64,000 bases of DNA from Eulemur rufifrons (GCF_041146395.1 NC_091000.1:13220501-13284500), one strand, 5' to 3'; numbered from the stretch's first letter, positions 43,985 through 57,950 are shown. Notes: a model not told the origin generated them from the letters alone. Made by a program: numbers and translations.

Positions 43985-44485
43985 TATAAAGGACTTGAGT
44001 AGATATTTCTCCAAAAAAGCTATAGAAATGGCCAGTAAACACATGAAAAGATATTCAATATCACTAATCATTAGTAATAATGCAATCACTAATCATTGCA
44101 TTAGGGAAATGCAAATCAAAACTACAATAAGATACCACTTCACATCCACTAGGATGGCTATCATCAAAAAAACAGTAACAAGGATTGGCAAAGAGGTGGA
44201 AAGATTGGAACCCTCATGTACTGTTTGTTAGAATGCAAAATAGTGTAGCAGCTATGGAAAATGGTATTGCATGTCCTCGAAAAATGGAACAGAATTATAT
44301 AACCCAGCAATTCCCCTCTGGATATATATCCCAAAAGAATTGAAAACAGGGTCTCAAACAGATATTTGTTCACCAGTGTTCATAGCAGCATTATTCACTA
44401 TAGCCAAAAGGTAGAAACAACCCAAGTGTTCATCAACAGATAAACAAAATGTGGTATATACATACAATGGAATATTATTCAGCTT
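43985..44485 (+). repeat. L1 ORF2 C-terminal region fragment
   Basis: gggaaatgcaaatcaaaact, gataccacttcacatccac, catagcagcattattcac and acaatggaatattattcagc. Broken by stops. Confidence 0.85.
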
Positions 44486-44554
44486 TGAGACCTGTGTTCC
44501 TCTGACTGCACATTACAACATAAAGATGTTCTGCAGGACAGACAGAATGGAAGG

Positions 44555-45110
44555 TGTGCTAGTGTTCTCCAGAGAAACAGAACCTATCGGACAGATACAG
44601 ATGTAGGTAGACAATATGAGAAGGGATATTGGCTTACTTGATTATGGAGGTTGAGAAGTCCCACAACAGGCAAGCTAGAGACTCTGGGATAATGGTGGCG
44701 TGGCTCAGCCCAGTCTGAAAGCCTCAGAACTAGGGAATCCGATGGTGGAACTCTCAGTTTGAGGCTGAATACCTGAGAACCCAGGGTCCAGTGGTGTAAC
44801 CTGGAGTTCAAAAGCCAGAGAGCCTGGAGTTATGATGTCTAAGGACAGAAGAGTATATCCCAGCTCCAGGGGAGAGAGGAAACTGCCTTTTTGTTCTGTC
44901 TGGGTTCCCAGCTGATTGGATGGTGCCCACCCATATTGAGGGTGGATCTTCCCCGCTCAGTCTACTGTCAAACGCCAATCTCCTCTGGAAACACCCTTAC
45001 AGATACACCCAGAAATAATCTTTACCAGTTCTCTAGGTAATCCTTAATCCAGTCAAATGAACACCTACAATTAACCCTTATCTTACCTCACTTCTCACTG
45101 TTCCTCAAAC
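44555..45110. repeat. Old interspersed repeat, class unresolved
   Basis: gtgttctccagagaaacag, aactgattggatggtgccc-like sequence, cccacccatattgagggtg and aaacacccttacagatac are familiar from a common mammalian repeat. I cannot name its class from memory. Confidence 0.45.
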
Positions 45111-45435
45111 CATGCACAGGGTAGAGGCCCAGCTAGTATTTGCTAAGGAAATGTATGAAGTGTCAGTGCTGACTTAGCAGTATATTTCTCCAAAGAAGAT
45201 ATACAAATATGCTTTGAGGAAGTTTTCTGACCATGGGTTTATATTTTTCTAGATCTATATTACTCTTAGAAATAATATATTTGTGTATTGGAAAGATCAT
45301 GGTCTTAAGAGTTACAGGCCTGCAGCTCTCAATGTCAGACCAGTTTCCCCTTTACTGATACAAGTTATAATCACTTAGCCTTTATCATAGAGGGCTGAGT
45401 AAGGTACTGCTATTCTCTCAAAGCAACAAACCTAA

Positions 45436-45715
<280 letters not shown>

Positions 45716-45824
45716 AAAACTAAACACTTTTAAGCATGGAATATAAGTACTGGGCTCCTGAATTTAAACCTTGTTTTTCCTCCTCTGTGATATGAGATGA
45801 CTAAATCACAGAGTTCTTAGGGAA

Positions 45825-46080
45825 GCATCATGGCATAGTGACTAAATGCACAAGCTCTGAAGCTAGACCACGTGGAGTGATAACCAAATCCTAGCTTTAT
45901 TATTTATTAGCTTTGTAACTTTGAGCAAGTTACTTCACCTCCTGTGCCTCAGTTCCCCATATGTTGATGGAATTAACAGTGTCTGTCAGGGATGTTGTGA
46001 GGATTCAATGAAGTATGTTTAGTACTTAGAACAGTATCTGGTACACAGTAAGTGCTCAATTAGTTACTTGCTCTGTGAAC
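45825..46080 (+). repeat. MIR SINE, nearly full length
   Basis: atggcatagtgactaaatgc, ctttgagcaagttacttcac, gttgtgaggattcaatgaag and gtaagtgctcaattagt. Confidence 0.88.
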
Positions 46081-47392
46081 TAGAGTTTAAATTGGAAAAT
46101 ATATAAAGCCTTCAAGATACAGCCCCTGGCGTGTAAATGATCAAAAACTATAGATATGATTGGTGGTGATAACAAGCTACCATGCTTTATTTGAAATAAT
46201 TTGGACTTGTAGGGTATACTTTGAGGAGCCCCAATGGGACAAAAATGAGCAACTATTTTAGAGGCAAAAGGGCTTTTTCAAAATCAGTTACACTGCTTTA
46301 TTTAAAAAATAAAAAAAGAAGACAGGAAGGTAGTAACTTCATTTGGTGTCGTCACCTTGGCCTGGTAAAGTCACATCTAGCATGAGGGACTCATTATCTC
46401 ATTTTTGATTTGCAAGGTTTAAGAGAGAATGAAGTGCCTCATGAATACCAGTTAATGTTAAAAACAAAAGATGCATCTGCTGCTTTATTGTTCTCACCAG
46501 TAATTGCCAGTGTTTATGGAGCATATTGGCATTTATCTTCTCAGCAATCATTATCTAGATATTACCGGCTGAGACTATGATAGAAGAGGAAAATATGTAC
46601 TCTAAAAATTATTTGGACCACTTTCCTTTGCGTGAGTAATATCATTTGTACTGAATAATTGGCAAAAAAACCCCACCAAAACCAGAATTGGAGCCAAAGT
46701 GATTATGGCAGCTGCGTACGCCCGGTGGCACCAGGCAGACTTCTTTGGACCTTTCCATAACTAGGAATCAGAGGCTTCATTTACTCCAACACATGTGTCT
46801 GATTCCTTACCTAAGGCGGCAGGGTGGGAAAGGGAAGGTTGTTAAAGAGAAACGCTCTAAATGAGGCTCGGGAATGGTTGTCTATTTAATCTAAAGAGCG
46901 GATTAAAACAGGGCAGAAATTTTGCGAGCAATAAGCAAGGCAAGGGGGTTACTTGTCCGTGGTGAGCGGAGAGCGAGAATTAAGGGATCACAAATGCTTC
47001 TGACACCTGCAGCAAAATTTTCCATTAACAGACGGGAACCTGGGGGGAGGCGGGAAGAGAGGAGCGCGGGAAAGAGCAGTTTCCGCGGCCTGTGGTCGGG
47101 CCCCTCCGGTGGGGCCGGCCCGTCGGATCCCGCCCCGCGCGGTGGGTGGGCACCTCCCAGCTGTCACTCAGCGGCCGCGGCCTCTCTCCGCCCCCACCCT
47201 GACACGCACTGCGGGGCCGCCCCCGCCCCACGTCAGGCTTTGCCGGCTTCAGTCACAACACGCTCCGGCTACCTGGGCGCATCCGGCCCGGTAGCTGCAG
47301 GCCCGGCGCCGGGTGGCGGCGTTGAGGGGTCGCCGAGAGCACCTCGGCGGCGTCTGTGAGAGCCGCTCCCTCGGTGGGCCGCCGGCGAGGGC

Positions 47393-47518
47393 ATGAGCGC
47401 GGGCTCCCTCTGCCTCCCGAGCGGCGGCGGGAGCGGCGAGGGGAGGAGGCGCCGCGCAGAGGCCACCGTCCAGGGCAGCGCCAGGGGACAGCAGGGCAGG
47501 AGATGTGCCTGTCCTTAG
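47393..47518 (+). CDS. Upstream ORF in the SNX25 leader, 41 codons
   Basis: ATG (gggcATGa) opens a frame ending at TAG 47516-47518, 16 nt before the main ATG and out of frame with it. It could lower translation if the transcript starts upstream of 47393. No sign of a conserved peptide. Confidence 0.35.
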   Translation: MSAGSLCLPSGGGSGEGRRRRAEATVQGSARGQQGRRCACP

Positions 47519-47832
47519 CCGCACAGGAAGCAGCATGCACCCCGATGTCACCCACAGCAGCGGCGCCGGCCTCAGTCCCGCGTCGGCCTCAGGCGCCGGC
47601 AGCCGTCCTGTCCCGGGCTCCGGGGCTGAGCGGCGGCCGGAGCCCCAAGGGGACGCGGAGGCGGCGGCGGCGGCGGCGGCGCCGAGGGGCTCAGGAAGCT
47701 GGAGCTGGCGGGTGCCAGCGGCCCTGGCCGCGCTTGCAGCCGTGGCCCTCTCCTTCCTGGGGCCTGGCTGTTGGGAGGCGGCGGGAGGCGCGGGGCCGTG
47801 CACCGTCCTGGTCAGGTTCAGCCTGTACCTGA
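47503..47832 (+). CDS. Out-of-frame ORF overlapping the SNX25 start, 109 codons
   Basis: An ATG at 47503 (MCLSLAAQEAAC...) lies 32 nt before the SNX25 ATG and stays open in another frame for 330 nt, across most of the coding exon. It is Pro/Arg-rich, as expected of shifted GC-rich code, and may be fortuitous. Its position would still make it a candidate regulatory overlapping uORF. Confidence 0.25.
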   Translation: MCLSLAAQEAACTPMSPTAAAPASVPRRPQAPAAVLSRAPGLSGGRSPKGTRRRRRRRRRRGAQEAGAGGCQRPWPRLQPWPSPSWGLAVGRRREARGRAPSWSGSACT

Positions 47833-47966
47833 GCGGCGCCGCGGCCGCCTTCCTGCTGGGGACCCTAGTCGCCCTGGTCTACCGAAGCCCGCGAGCCACG
47901 CCGCCCGACTTCGCCGCCGCCTGGAGCTGGCTGGCGGTGACCACGGCTGCCCGCCGCCCGCCCGGA
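47535..47966 (+). CDS. SNX25: SNX25 (sorting nexin 25) first coding exon, partial gene
   Basis: The ATG at 47535 (agcagcATGc, A at -3) opens 144 codons that end exactly at a consensus donor CCCGGA|GTAAGT in phase 0. Residues 1-58 are Pro/Gly/Ser/Ala-rich with a polyalanine run at 43-49. Hydrophobic segments lie at about 60-76 (VPAALAALAAVALSFLG) and 90-116 (TVLVRFSLYLSGAAAAFLLG...). RGS-PX sorting nexins (SNX13, 14, 19, 25) are known to carry N-terminal membrane anchors before the PXA, RGS and PX domains, none of which lies in this window. SNX25 has been linked to TGF-beta receptor turnover and endosomal or ER membranes. The identity rests on synteny, strand, and the two membrane segments. 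The frame continues past the donor into intron, but composition there is ordinary CpG-island sequence. Confidence 0.8.
47657..47683 (+). repeat. SNX25: (GCG)n trinucleotide run encoding polyalanine
   Basis: About eight GCG/GGC units within the SNX25 first exon, giving Ala 43-49. A likely length-variable site. Confidence 0.85.
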
Positions 47967-49269
47967 GTAAGTACGAGTCTCTGGGATGCCTCGCTCGCCC
48001 GCGGCCTCTGCCCGGCCCTCCCCGCTTCCGGTGCGAGCCGCCGGCTCCCGGGGACCTGGGTGGCCGCGGCGTGCCCTCCTTCGGGCCCGGCTCCCCTCCT
48101 CGAAGCTGGAAGCCCTAGAGCCACGGGGCTGGACTGCATGGGCCCGGCGGGTGGACGCGAGCGGTCCCTCGCCCCCGGCGGGGCTGGCTCGGGGGGCGGT
48201 TTGCCGAGATGCGCTTTATTGGGCTCTGTAGTTACTCCGCCGCCATCCTCAGTCCCAGCCTTGAGAGCTGAGGAGTCATTCCAGATCTTCGATGTTGCTG
48301 TGCAGTTCTAGAGTGGCAGGAAGGGGACACGGCAGTCGCCGTGGGCAGCAGGCACTGCACTCGGTATTGGTTATCGGATCTGGTTCTTCTGGCGGTTCTC
48401 GGTCGGAGGTAACTTTATGACCATTTGCAGATGAAGAAACTTGGTTAGGTCAGCCACCGAGCCCCTCACCCCCAAGCCGGCACACACCATGCTGTCTCCC
48501 ACCATGTTGATAAGTAGTAACGCAGTCCCGGCTGGCTTCTGTGATTTGGAAAAGGGATGCCAGAAAGCACTGTAGTTTGCAACAAAAGAAATGCTCTTCT
48601 CAGTGCGGTATGGGACATCAGGGCTGTGGTTAGAGAATACAGGATAGAACAGTATTTTAAATGAGCCCTGCTCTTCAGTGCTGAGCCCACTACTTCGTCT
48701 ACCTCCCTCCCAGCTTTTCTCATAACCCTTTAAAAGGAACTTTATTCTATCATAGCTTGATTCTCACTACTTGACTGATACCATCATTAAACTGAAATTG
48801 GCCAAGCACTTTGAGGTAAGGGAATTGGCAGTGGCTCAGCTTCATAAGAATATTTGTTAGTGTGAGCATTGTCCCCAGGGTTTGTATTTGCTTGGGATTT
48901 GACTTGCTTACTCCTATGTAATAAAGCATCACACTTCACCAAAATTACTCTTTCCAAGTCTGTCAGTTCAGAATGCAGCACTGAGATAATGGCGGAAGAG
49001 TTGTAGGTAAGGCAGGCATCTTCACTGGTAAGGTGGATCAAGTAATTCAGTATATTAAGGCACAGGAAACTTGTTTTCATAAGTAGCCCCCCAAATTACT
49101 GACGTTTGTTTGTCTTAAAAGTCTTTACCTGGCTCTCCATTTTTTTCATATTTAATTTATCAGGAGTTGGTGAGCAGATGTATTTTTCCTCTTGCTTTTT
49201 TTCTGCAGTGATAGGTAAGGACCCTGAAATTTTACTAGTTGGCTTATTGATCTATAAAAGATGTCCCAG

Positions 49270-49470
49270 TTCTTGAGTCTTGTAAGAAGTTATAATTCAT
49301 TCAGTCCATATTAAGCATCTTGTATGAGCCAGGTACTATTCTGGAAGCTAGTGTTGAATCAATAAGACATGTAAATGTCCCGGTCTCTGGAGTTTATATT
49401 CTTGTGTGGGACTAGGCAATAAATAAATAAATGCGATACTTTGGGGTAGTGATAAATGCTTCTGAAACAA
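49270..49470 (+). repeat. Old repeat fragment, L2/MIR-like
   Basis: catcttgtatgagccaggta, ctattctggaagctagtg and taaatgtcccggtctctgg resemble the common mid-element L2/MIR phrase; the class is uncertain. Confidence 0.4.
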
Positions 49471-50489
49471 AAAGGGATTAAGAGTTAAGTGATTAAGATG
49501 GACTAGTAGTAGGTGGGGGAAGAAAGTATAGAGGGTGAAGTCAGGATCAAAATCATGGTCTTTTAGTTAACCTCTGAAAGAGCCTTGGAAGCCTCATAAT
49601 TGTGGGTTACCACTCTGTTCCCTGGAAAATGCATGCTTCTGAAAATCTAGCTCTCTGGATAGGTAAAACTGGGATTATCATCTGCAAAGATGGTTTAATA
49701 GAGGAATTAGAGAAAATAGTACTTTAAACGTGACAGAGAAAATGAATCATTACATGTAATCTCTCATGTATACTACAAGAAGATTTCTGATAATAGAAGA
49801 GGTGAAGTATAATGTAAAGAAAGTGATTATTAGTCATTCTTTTTGAACTTCCTACAGTAGCTTTAAATAAGAAAGTAAGTGCGTTAGGAAATTACTAAGT
49901 TATATATTACTTATAATTGAAATACATGTTATTCACATGAAATTATATTTTCTTTGTAGTACTGGTGCTATTTACTCAAGCTTGTAGTTGTGCTGTATCT
50001 CCAGTATTTTTCTGTGTGTTTTAACGTTCTCTTCTTTATGAATGAAGGCTGGGAAGCATAAGCATGTGGTGTAGTATAAAATATCTACAGTCCGTTCTGT
50101 GGGGGTGGGAGCTGGACTGCACAGGTCATCTAACATATGTGGAGGGGGAGGCTGTTTAGCAGTGAACCAAATGGAGCCTCTTCGAATAACAGTGACTACT
50201 ACAGAAATTTGGATTCAGCATGAAAAGAATCCTTGTTTATTCTTATTTTGAATTCTTCTAGTGAGAACTAGACATGTTAGACACTGGGTCCCATCCTTTT
50301 ATCTATTCATTCTTCCTTCCCTCCCTTTATTTTTTTCTTCTTGCTGCCTTCTGTAGAGCAAAAAATGCATGCACTATTAAAAGCAGGCAACTAGAGAAGC
50401 CTAACCTAAAAGGGAAAAGGTATTTTCATGTCTGGAGGTATTCAAGTGCTTTTGAATGCCTCACTTCACAGTGGAGTAATTCTCAATTG

Positions 50490-50590
50490 TAAACTCCCTG
50501 AGGTTAGTTAGGACTTATGATTGGTACCTTTTGTTATCCCTCACACCTAGTAGGAGCTCAAGAAGTGTTTGCTGATGATAATGAAGAAAA
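50490..50590 (+). repeat. L2 3'-end fragment
   Basis: aaactccctgaggttagtta, atccctcacacctagtag and gagctcaagaagtgtttgc. Confidence 0.5.
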
Positions 50591-51579
50591 TTATGTCTGC
50601 CTGTAGCCACTAAGTGGTTTTTCTCTACAATTTATCTAGTATCTATCAGGCATCTCCGGTGCACATGGATTTTAATTTTACTTGGATAGGAATCACTCTT
50701 GATTAAAATAGTAAACATAATTTTCATCCCAGATAGAAATTTCCTCCCAGACATCCAGTGGTATTTTCAGATACCAGGGAAGCTTTTGTGTAAGGTTAGA
50801 AGGCTGATGCTAATGCCTTGATAGTTGATATCTGGCTCCCACTTTAGAAAAACTAGAACTCTGTTACAGGTCAGCAGACTGGGGCCGTGATGCTATGGGG
50901 CCTGTCTACCCCTGGTGTGACAGTTGTTAGTCCAGCTTTGCTGAGCGGGCTGTCATAGTGTGGCATTCCTAATCCAAGGTTGTCCTTTGGTCTTCTGCCA
51001 GGCCAGTCAACTCATCTGAGTCTGAGCCTCAGATTCACTAACTACAGTTACTTTACTCCAGCACGTGATCCAACCAAGGCAACAGCAAGAGAAACAGGGC
51101 AAGGGTGAATCAGTAGTTTAGAAAAACTTATAAATATCACAAGGCCAGCAATTCAAAGTGCATCTTCTCATAATGGAAAAGAGAACATTTTGATGATAGG
51201 ATGGTAAGAGAGAATAACTTCTTTGCCAATTTTTCTGTCACATAAGCCTATGGATTTTTCTCTTTTCTTTTACGCTATAGTTTACTAGATACTTCTTGAT
51301 TTATGTCCTGTAAGTTCAAAAATAAATAAGCTCTTGATAACAGTCATGATGAAAAAAAAAAAACAAAAATAAATAAGCAATTAATGAGGCTTGGAGGGCT
51401 GATATAAGAAAGTCCATGAAAGTTGAATGCATATGGGATACTGACGGCCACTGCCATGTGACGAAAACATTAATGAAAGACTTTGAAGTTTAGCCATAGA
51501 AGTTTAAGAAGTTCATCAGATCTGATTAGTAAGCATTTACTGAATATCTGCTACCTAGGTCATATTCTGATCTTGTTAG

Positions 51580-51655
51580 ATAACTTTTTACTTAGTTCCT
51601 AAGTGCCAGTGCCAGGCACATAGTATGCTCTCAATAGATGGATTTTGATGAGAAC
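51580..51655 (+). repeat. L2/MIR 3'-end fragment
   Basis: gccaggcacatagtatgctc followed by tcaatagatggattttgatg. Confidence 0.45.
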
Positions 51656-52929
51656 AATTTTAAGTGTCTAACAGACATTTTTACGTCTGAAATTTTGACC
51701 ACAGTTTCCTAGAGAAGGGTCAGAGCCTTGCAATAGGTGGCATTAAGAGCTTGGATAATTGCTTTCTATAAATGCATGGCACTCACTGGTTTTGGTGTTG
51801 GGAAGCTTTCAGAGGTGAAGGAGAGTATTGCCTGTGCCCATCCTCTCAGGCCGAGTAGATTAGACCCACAGAGAAGACTGGATGGGAGAGCAGATGTGTA
51901 TAGATGAGACAGTAAACACATTCACACAGCAGTGTGCTGCTCCAGTTGGCTTGGGTTGGACTGCTAGAATTCCTAAATGAGTTCTTTTACTAATACAAAT
52001 GTTCTTTGAGTAAAACAAACTTAATTTAGTTACTTGAAGGGAAAAGGAAAAGAAACAGGAATTAGGGAGATTATACACAGCCTCTTTGTGGCTTTCCTTT
52101 ATTATGCTAATGTGATAAACTAATCCTCAGTTATTTGCTAATGGATAATGGCATAATATATTTACTGTCTTCAGAATATTCTTTTGCATAAACTAGGGGA
52201 TTTAACTAGGAGATTTAGGTCATGGTGGCCAGTGAGAAGAGTATTTTTGAGGAAGTTGGCTTTTTGAAAACCCCTTAAATCATAGGATCCTACCTATCTC
52301 TCTGTGGTGTGAGGGTTGTTTAACTTTAAATTCATACTATTCATAATTTTTTAATTTAATTTTTTTCATTAATTGTATAATCACATTAAAAATCAGAGCA
52401 TATAGAAAGGTATGCAGTGAAAAAAACTCCCTTATGGGCAGCCACTATTAATAGTTGCTATTTATTCTTCCAGATATATTTTACACACATACAAGCAAAT
52501 ACAAATATATATTCAAAAGAGAAGTTTCTGATACTATAATCTCTTAATATATGAACAGTGATTACACATAAAGGAAAATTGTTTTCTGTATTTTCTTTTG
52601 TGAAGGAACTGTTCCTTAAGGTCAGTAAACATAAGATGAAGTTGTGTATGAATAGTGATGACAACTTCAAAATGGGAAGATACAGTATATAATTAAACCT
52701 AGGACATAAAATATGCTAATCAGAAACAGCAAATGTATCCTATGTAATGAGGAAAGTGTGTATTTGAATTTAGCAAAACTGGTTAAAGGAAGCAATATGT
52801 ATTTTCATAATTTCTAAAAAAAAAACAAAAAAACCCTAAACTGAAAAGCTGTTTGAGACAGAGTACATGTACCTTTTGAGATTTGAGTTGCCAGCGAGTA
52901 TGTGAGATGAGTCATAGGAGTGAGGACTG

Positions 52930-53190
52930 GAAAGGTAGTTTTGGCCAGGTTATGAAGTCTTCAAATGAGGGAGTAGAATTGGATTTTAGTCTGTTGCCAT
53001 GCCAGCTGCTGACATTTTCTGAGCATGGGAGTGATAGGATCAGAGCTGGGCTTTAGAAATGTTGACTGGAAATGTGATTGGGATGGACTTAAGAGAAGTA
53101 CTGTGTAGCTACGGTGATAAAAGGTGAGAGTTAATGAAGCTGTATGAATGGAGGTGAGAAGCAATAAATTCAAGAGTGAGTGAGATTTTT
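52930..53190 (-). repeat. L2 antisense fragment
   Basis: ggattttagtctgttgccat, gagcatgggagtgatagg and tgtgtagctacggtgata follow antisense L2. Confidence 0.45.
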
Positions 53191-55139
53191 CTTTGATATT
53201 AGTTATCAATACAGATAGGTTCAAGAATATTCCCAAGTATCCTAGCATCCTTTTAAACAATAAATTTAACCCCAAACAAAGGATTCCACAGTTTACATAC
53301 AAATGTGAAGACAGAAGTCTCCAAACTTGAATGTTCTACTTGGAGCCTTCTTAATTCTAGTCATTCCCAGGGGATTTATTTCTAACTCTCTTGAATCTTA
53401 AGCTGCTTTTGTTTTGGGAGCATACTGTGATGTCATGTTGGAATTGAATGTTCCTTCTTAAAAATATCTTAGGTTTCATTTCCCAAACATATCATTTTGG
53501 GGGTAGTGTCCTAGATTCCTTAAAGTGTATAATTCCTTATAGTCAGAATGGTGTACACCGTTGTACTAAAAAGGTGACTCAGCAAGTTTGGTGCTGAGGT
53601 TCAAGCTACAGAAAATGAAGAGTGTCTGTGGAAGGCTGTTGGTATTAAAATGATTGCATACAAACTTGCTGGGGTGGGGTTTAAATTACAACTTTACTTT
53701 TGAAAGGAAAAAAAATTGCTAGCTTGGAACCTGTATTTTTGCCCTTTGCTATTAGGTCACCTTCCCAAATAGGTTGATTGGGGATGATGGGAAGATAGGC
53801 AGCCCTTCTCAGAGGCTCTCCTGGATACTCTGAGGGCCAGGTTTTTGGTTCAAGTTACACCCTGCCTTATTCTGAGGGTATGTGCTTCTGTAGTTTCTTT
53901 AAGCACAGGGGAGCTTTCCAGAAAACCCAGTGTATTTTGGTGAACTTCTCAGTTCAGGTGCTGCTTTGGGAGAATGTAGCTAGGACTGTTTGATGCGCCT
54001 GCTTTGTCCCTAGGCTAGCCGGCACTCCCCAGCTACTGTAGGCACTAGGCAGTCCTGGTACATGTGTCAGACCAGTGTTTCTATGTATGAGTAGCCATGA
54101 GCTGGATGTAAAGAAAAATGAATGCAGTATTCCAATGCTTCTGAGGCCAATGGGGAAAAAAGGAATAAATTGTGCATTTTTAGGAAAAGACACATAAACT
54201 TGTTTAGACTACTAGGATCTATTTAATAAGTTTTCTATTTTAGTGTGGAATGTACCTCTTGGAAAAATAAGATAAATTTTTACAAATACTCATTTTTAAG
54301 GTATGTGAATTTCTGTAGTTCTCACCTACCTGTATGTGTGAGTTTACATAAATAGTAGTCACTAAAATTTTATAAGCGTTTGCTCCTATCTGCTTATACA
54401 GAACCTCATCCTCTTGCAGTACCCCTACCACCTCTCCCACCCCGCCCCTCACCAACACTTCTGGGAGTCCACAGGCTGTGGGCAGTCTTATGTATTTGGA
54501 AATAAGCTCACGTATGCTCATTTGTCATTCCTGGTGGCTGCAGAGCACTTGAGAGAGGCTTCTGCGCGGGGCCACTACTGCTGGTTTGTGAGAACATACA
54601 TTTCCTGCTGGAGTACTTCTTACTGTCTCAATCCCCCAAGGCTGCATATCCAGGTGTGCCTGGTCCTTTGGGGTTTTCTGGGCCAAACTACATGATATGT
54701 TATAGAAGCTGGGAGTGTAGCCCTGTTTTTCTCACTCAGACATATTTAAAAAATTTTTTTTTCACCTTGTTATGGAAGCTGAGGAGCTTATGGCCATGTT
54801 GGCACCTCCTGTTAAGATAGCTGCTTCTTTATTGCCTTTGGCTCCTGTCTCCATCTGGCTCAGACCGGCCCCTGGAATCAAGCCAGGGCTTTCTCTAGTC
54901 TCCAACCTTGAGCCTCTACACATAATCTACCTCCCACAGGGCCTCTTCCTCCTAGGCAAATTAACTCATGCAAATATATACCTGTGGGCTGCTTGCAGGC
55001 TTTGCCAACTAGTTACACATGAAATTAACATCTTAAATATGCTAGAAATTTGCATGTATTTTTCCTGAAGCAGAGTTGATAATCTCCCATTTTTCCTTCT
55101 GATTTTTTCTATTTCATTAAACCTTTCTCTTTCTGAGAT

Positions 55140-55435
55140 AGATTTATTTATTTATTTATTTTTGAGACAGAGTCTCACTCTGTTGCCCTGGGTGGAGTGC
55201 AGTGGTGTCAATCATAGCTCACAGCAGCCTCAAATTCCTGAGCTCAAGGAATCCACTTGCCTCAGCCTCCTAAGTAGCTGGGACTACAGGCACCCCACGA
55301 CGCCCAGCTATGTTTTCTACGTGTAGTAGAGACGGGATCTCGCTCTTGCTCAGCCTAGTCTCCTCAGCTCAAGCCATCTTCCTGCCTCAGCTTCCCAGAG
55401 TCCTAGAATTACAGGTGTGAGCCACTGTGCTCAGC
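55140..55435 (-). repeat. Alu SINE, antisense, with 13-bp target-site duplication
   Basis: (ttta)n head, gagacagagtctcactctg, both arms, end gtgtgagccactgtgctc. Direct repeats ctctttctgagat at 55127-55139 and 55436-55448. Confidence 0.94.
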
Positions 55436-55679
55436 CTCTTTCTGAGATTTAAACCCCCAGATAGCTCAGGAAGTTTGTTTGTTTTCCAGATTTGAAATTT
55501 GGTCATTCTTGAGGTCTCATTTTTGTCTTCTCTTACTCTTGGGCAGTATCCCCCTTGAGCCCCCTACAATAACTGTCTCTACATTGAGGACTTAGAGTTT
55601 TATTCCTGAGGCTCAGATCTCTTTTGGGGCCTCAGACTCACTCGAAACTTGAGTCCAAGACGTCTTGTGATCAGTGTCT

Positions 55680-56425
55680 CTCCTCTTGTTGATATGTCAG
55701 TGACTGGCACCTCTGAAAGTCAAGTCCCACAGCCAGAAGCCTAGGTGTCCTTCTTGACAACTCCTTCTCATACTCATATGCACTCCATCAAGTCCTGTCT
55801 TCTTACCTCTTGAATACCTTGTATCCCCCTACTCATTTCCATTTCTCTTGCTTGGTCCCACCTGCCATCATGTCCACCCAGATGATTGCAGCAACCTCTC
55901 AGTTGTTCTCTCTGCCTCCAGTTGCTGCCCTCTTCAATTGATTCTTTTAAAAACGAAAGCCTAATCAAATCCTCCTTCAGCAACATGTTTAATTAAAACC
56001 CTTCAGTAGCTTTCTGTTCTTAGTTCCTAGCCTAATCTCCTGTCATAATTACCTTCACTCCTCATGCTCCATCCTCAGTCCTCAAAGTGCTAAGCTTCCC
56101 CTATTTATGGGGACTTTATATGTTTTTTACTTTACCTTGAGCACTCTGCTGATCCCTTTACCTAAATTCTCTTCCTTCAGACCTCAGTCATCACTTTTAC
56201 AAAGAAGGTTTCTCTATCTTCTAACTTTATATGTTCTTATGGTGCCACATACTTCTCCTTCATTGGACTTACCACAATTGTCATTTTATGCTCATTTGGG
56301 TGGTTCCTTGTCTTTTTCATTAACCACTGATCTCCATGAAGGCAAAAAACTTTCGTCTGTATCTTTAACACCTAGGTAGGTGATTTAGTGGATGAACAAT
56401 GAATATTCTTTGAATGAATGAATAG
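55680..56425 (+). repeat. L2 LINE, long 3' segment
   Basis: About 750 bp in consensus order: aggtgtccttcttgacaact, cctaatctcctgtcataat, cttacaccttgagcactc-like, gaaggtttctctatcttc, gatctccatgaaggc and a terminal gaatgaatgaa. Confidence 0.75.
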
Positions 56426-56429
56426 TTGG

Positions 56430-56600
56430 GAACCAGTAGAACATAGGCGTTAAGAGAATGGTTTTGAAGTTAGTAATTCATCTGGATTTTGAATCTTGGC
56501 TCTCTCCTAGTAACTCTTATGACAGTAGGTTTCTTGCTTAAGAGATGAAAAGTCTCCTCACCTGAAAAACAAAGATAGTGAATACCTTTGAGGGTTATTT
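56430..56600 (+). repeat. MIR SINE, decayed
   Basis: ggcgttaagagaatggtttt, ggattttgaatcttggctc and cctgaaaaacaaagatagtg. Confidence 0.6.
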
Positions 56601-56617
56601 GGAAGAATGTGGTAGTA

Positions 56618-57540
<923 letters not shown>

Positions 57541-57544
57541 GTGC

Positions 57545-57950
57545 TAGATCACCATTGTTTTCCTGTGATTGAGTAGAACTCCATAGTATACATTTACCAC
57601 ATTTTATTAATCCACTCATGTATTGATGGGCACTTGGGTTGTTTCCACATCTTTGCAATTGTGGATTGTGGTACTATAAACCTTTGAGTGCAGATGTCTT
57701 TTTTATAGAATGCCATTTGTTCCTTTGAGTAGATGCCCAGTAATGGGATTGCCGGATCAAATGGTAGTTCTACTTGTAGTTCTTTGAGGTATCTCCATGT
57801 TACTTTCCACAGAGGTTGTACTAGTTTGCAGTCCCACCAGCAGTAGTATGAGTGTTCCTGTCTCTCCACATCCATGCCAACATTTATTATTTTGGGACTT
57901 TTTGATAAAGGCCATTCTTACTGGAGATAAGTGATATATCATCGTATGCC
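57545..57950 (-). repeat. L1 ORF2 C-terminal fragment, antisense
   Basis: The minus strand encodes [19 protein letters not shown] residues and QPKCPSIHEWINKMW, the recognisable end of L1 ORF2, with a stop-interrupted frame. Confidence 0.85.

Larger units (their letters stand above)
47030..48230. promoter_or_regulatory. SNX25: CpG island, SNX25 promoter and first exon
   Basis: CpG-dense region spanning the putative start site (probably 47200-47400), 5' leader, coding exon and start of intron 1. No clear TATA box, as usual for such promoters. Confidence 0.8.

Noticed and set aside
57594..57875. 93-codon minus-strand frame as a gene
   Set aside because: It is the C-terminal end of L1 ORF2.
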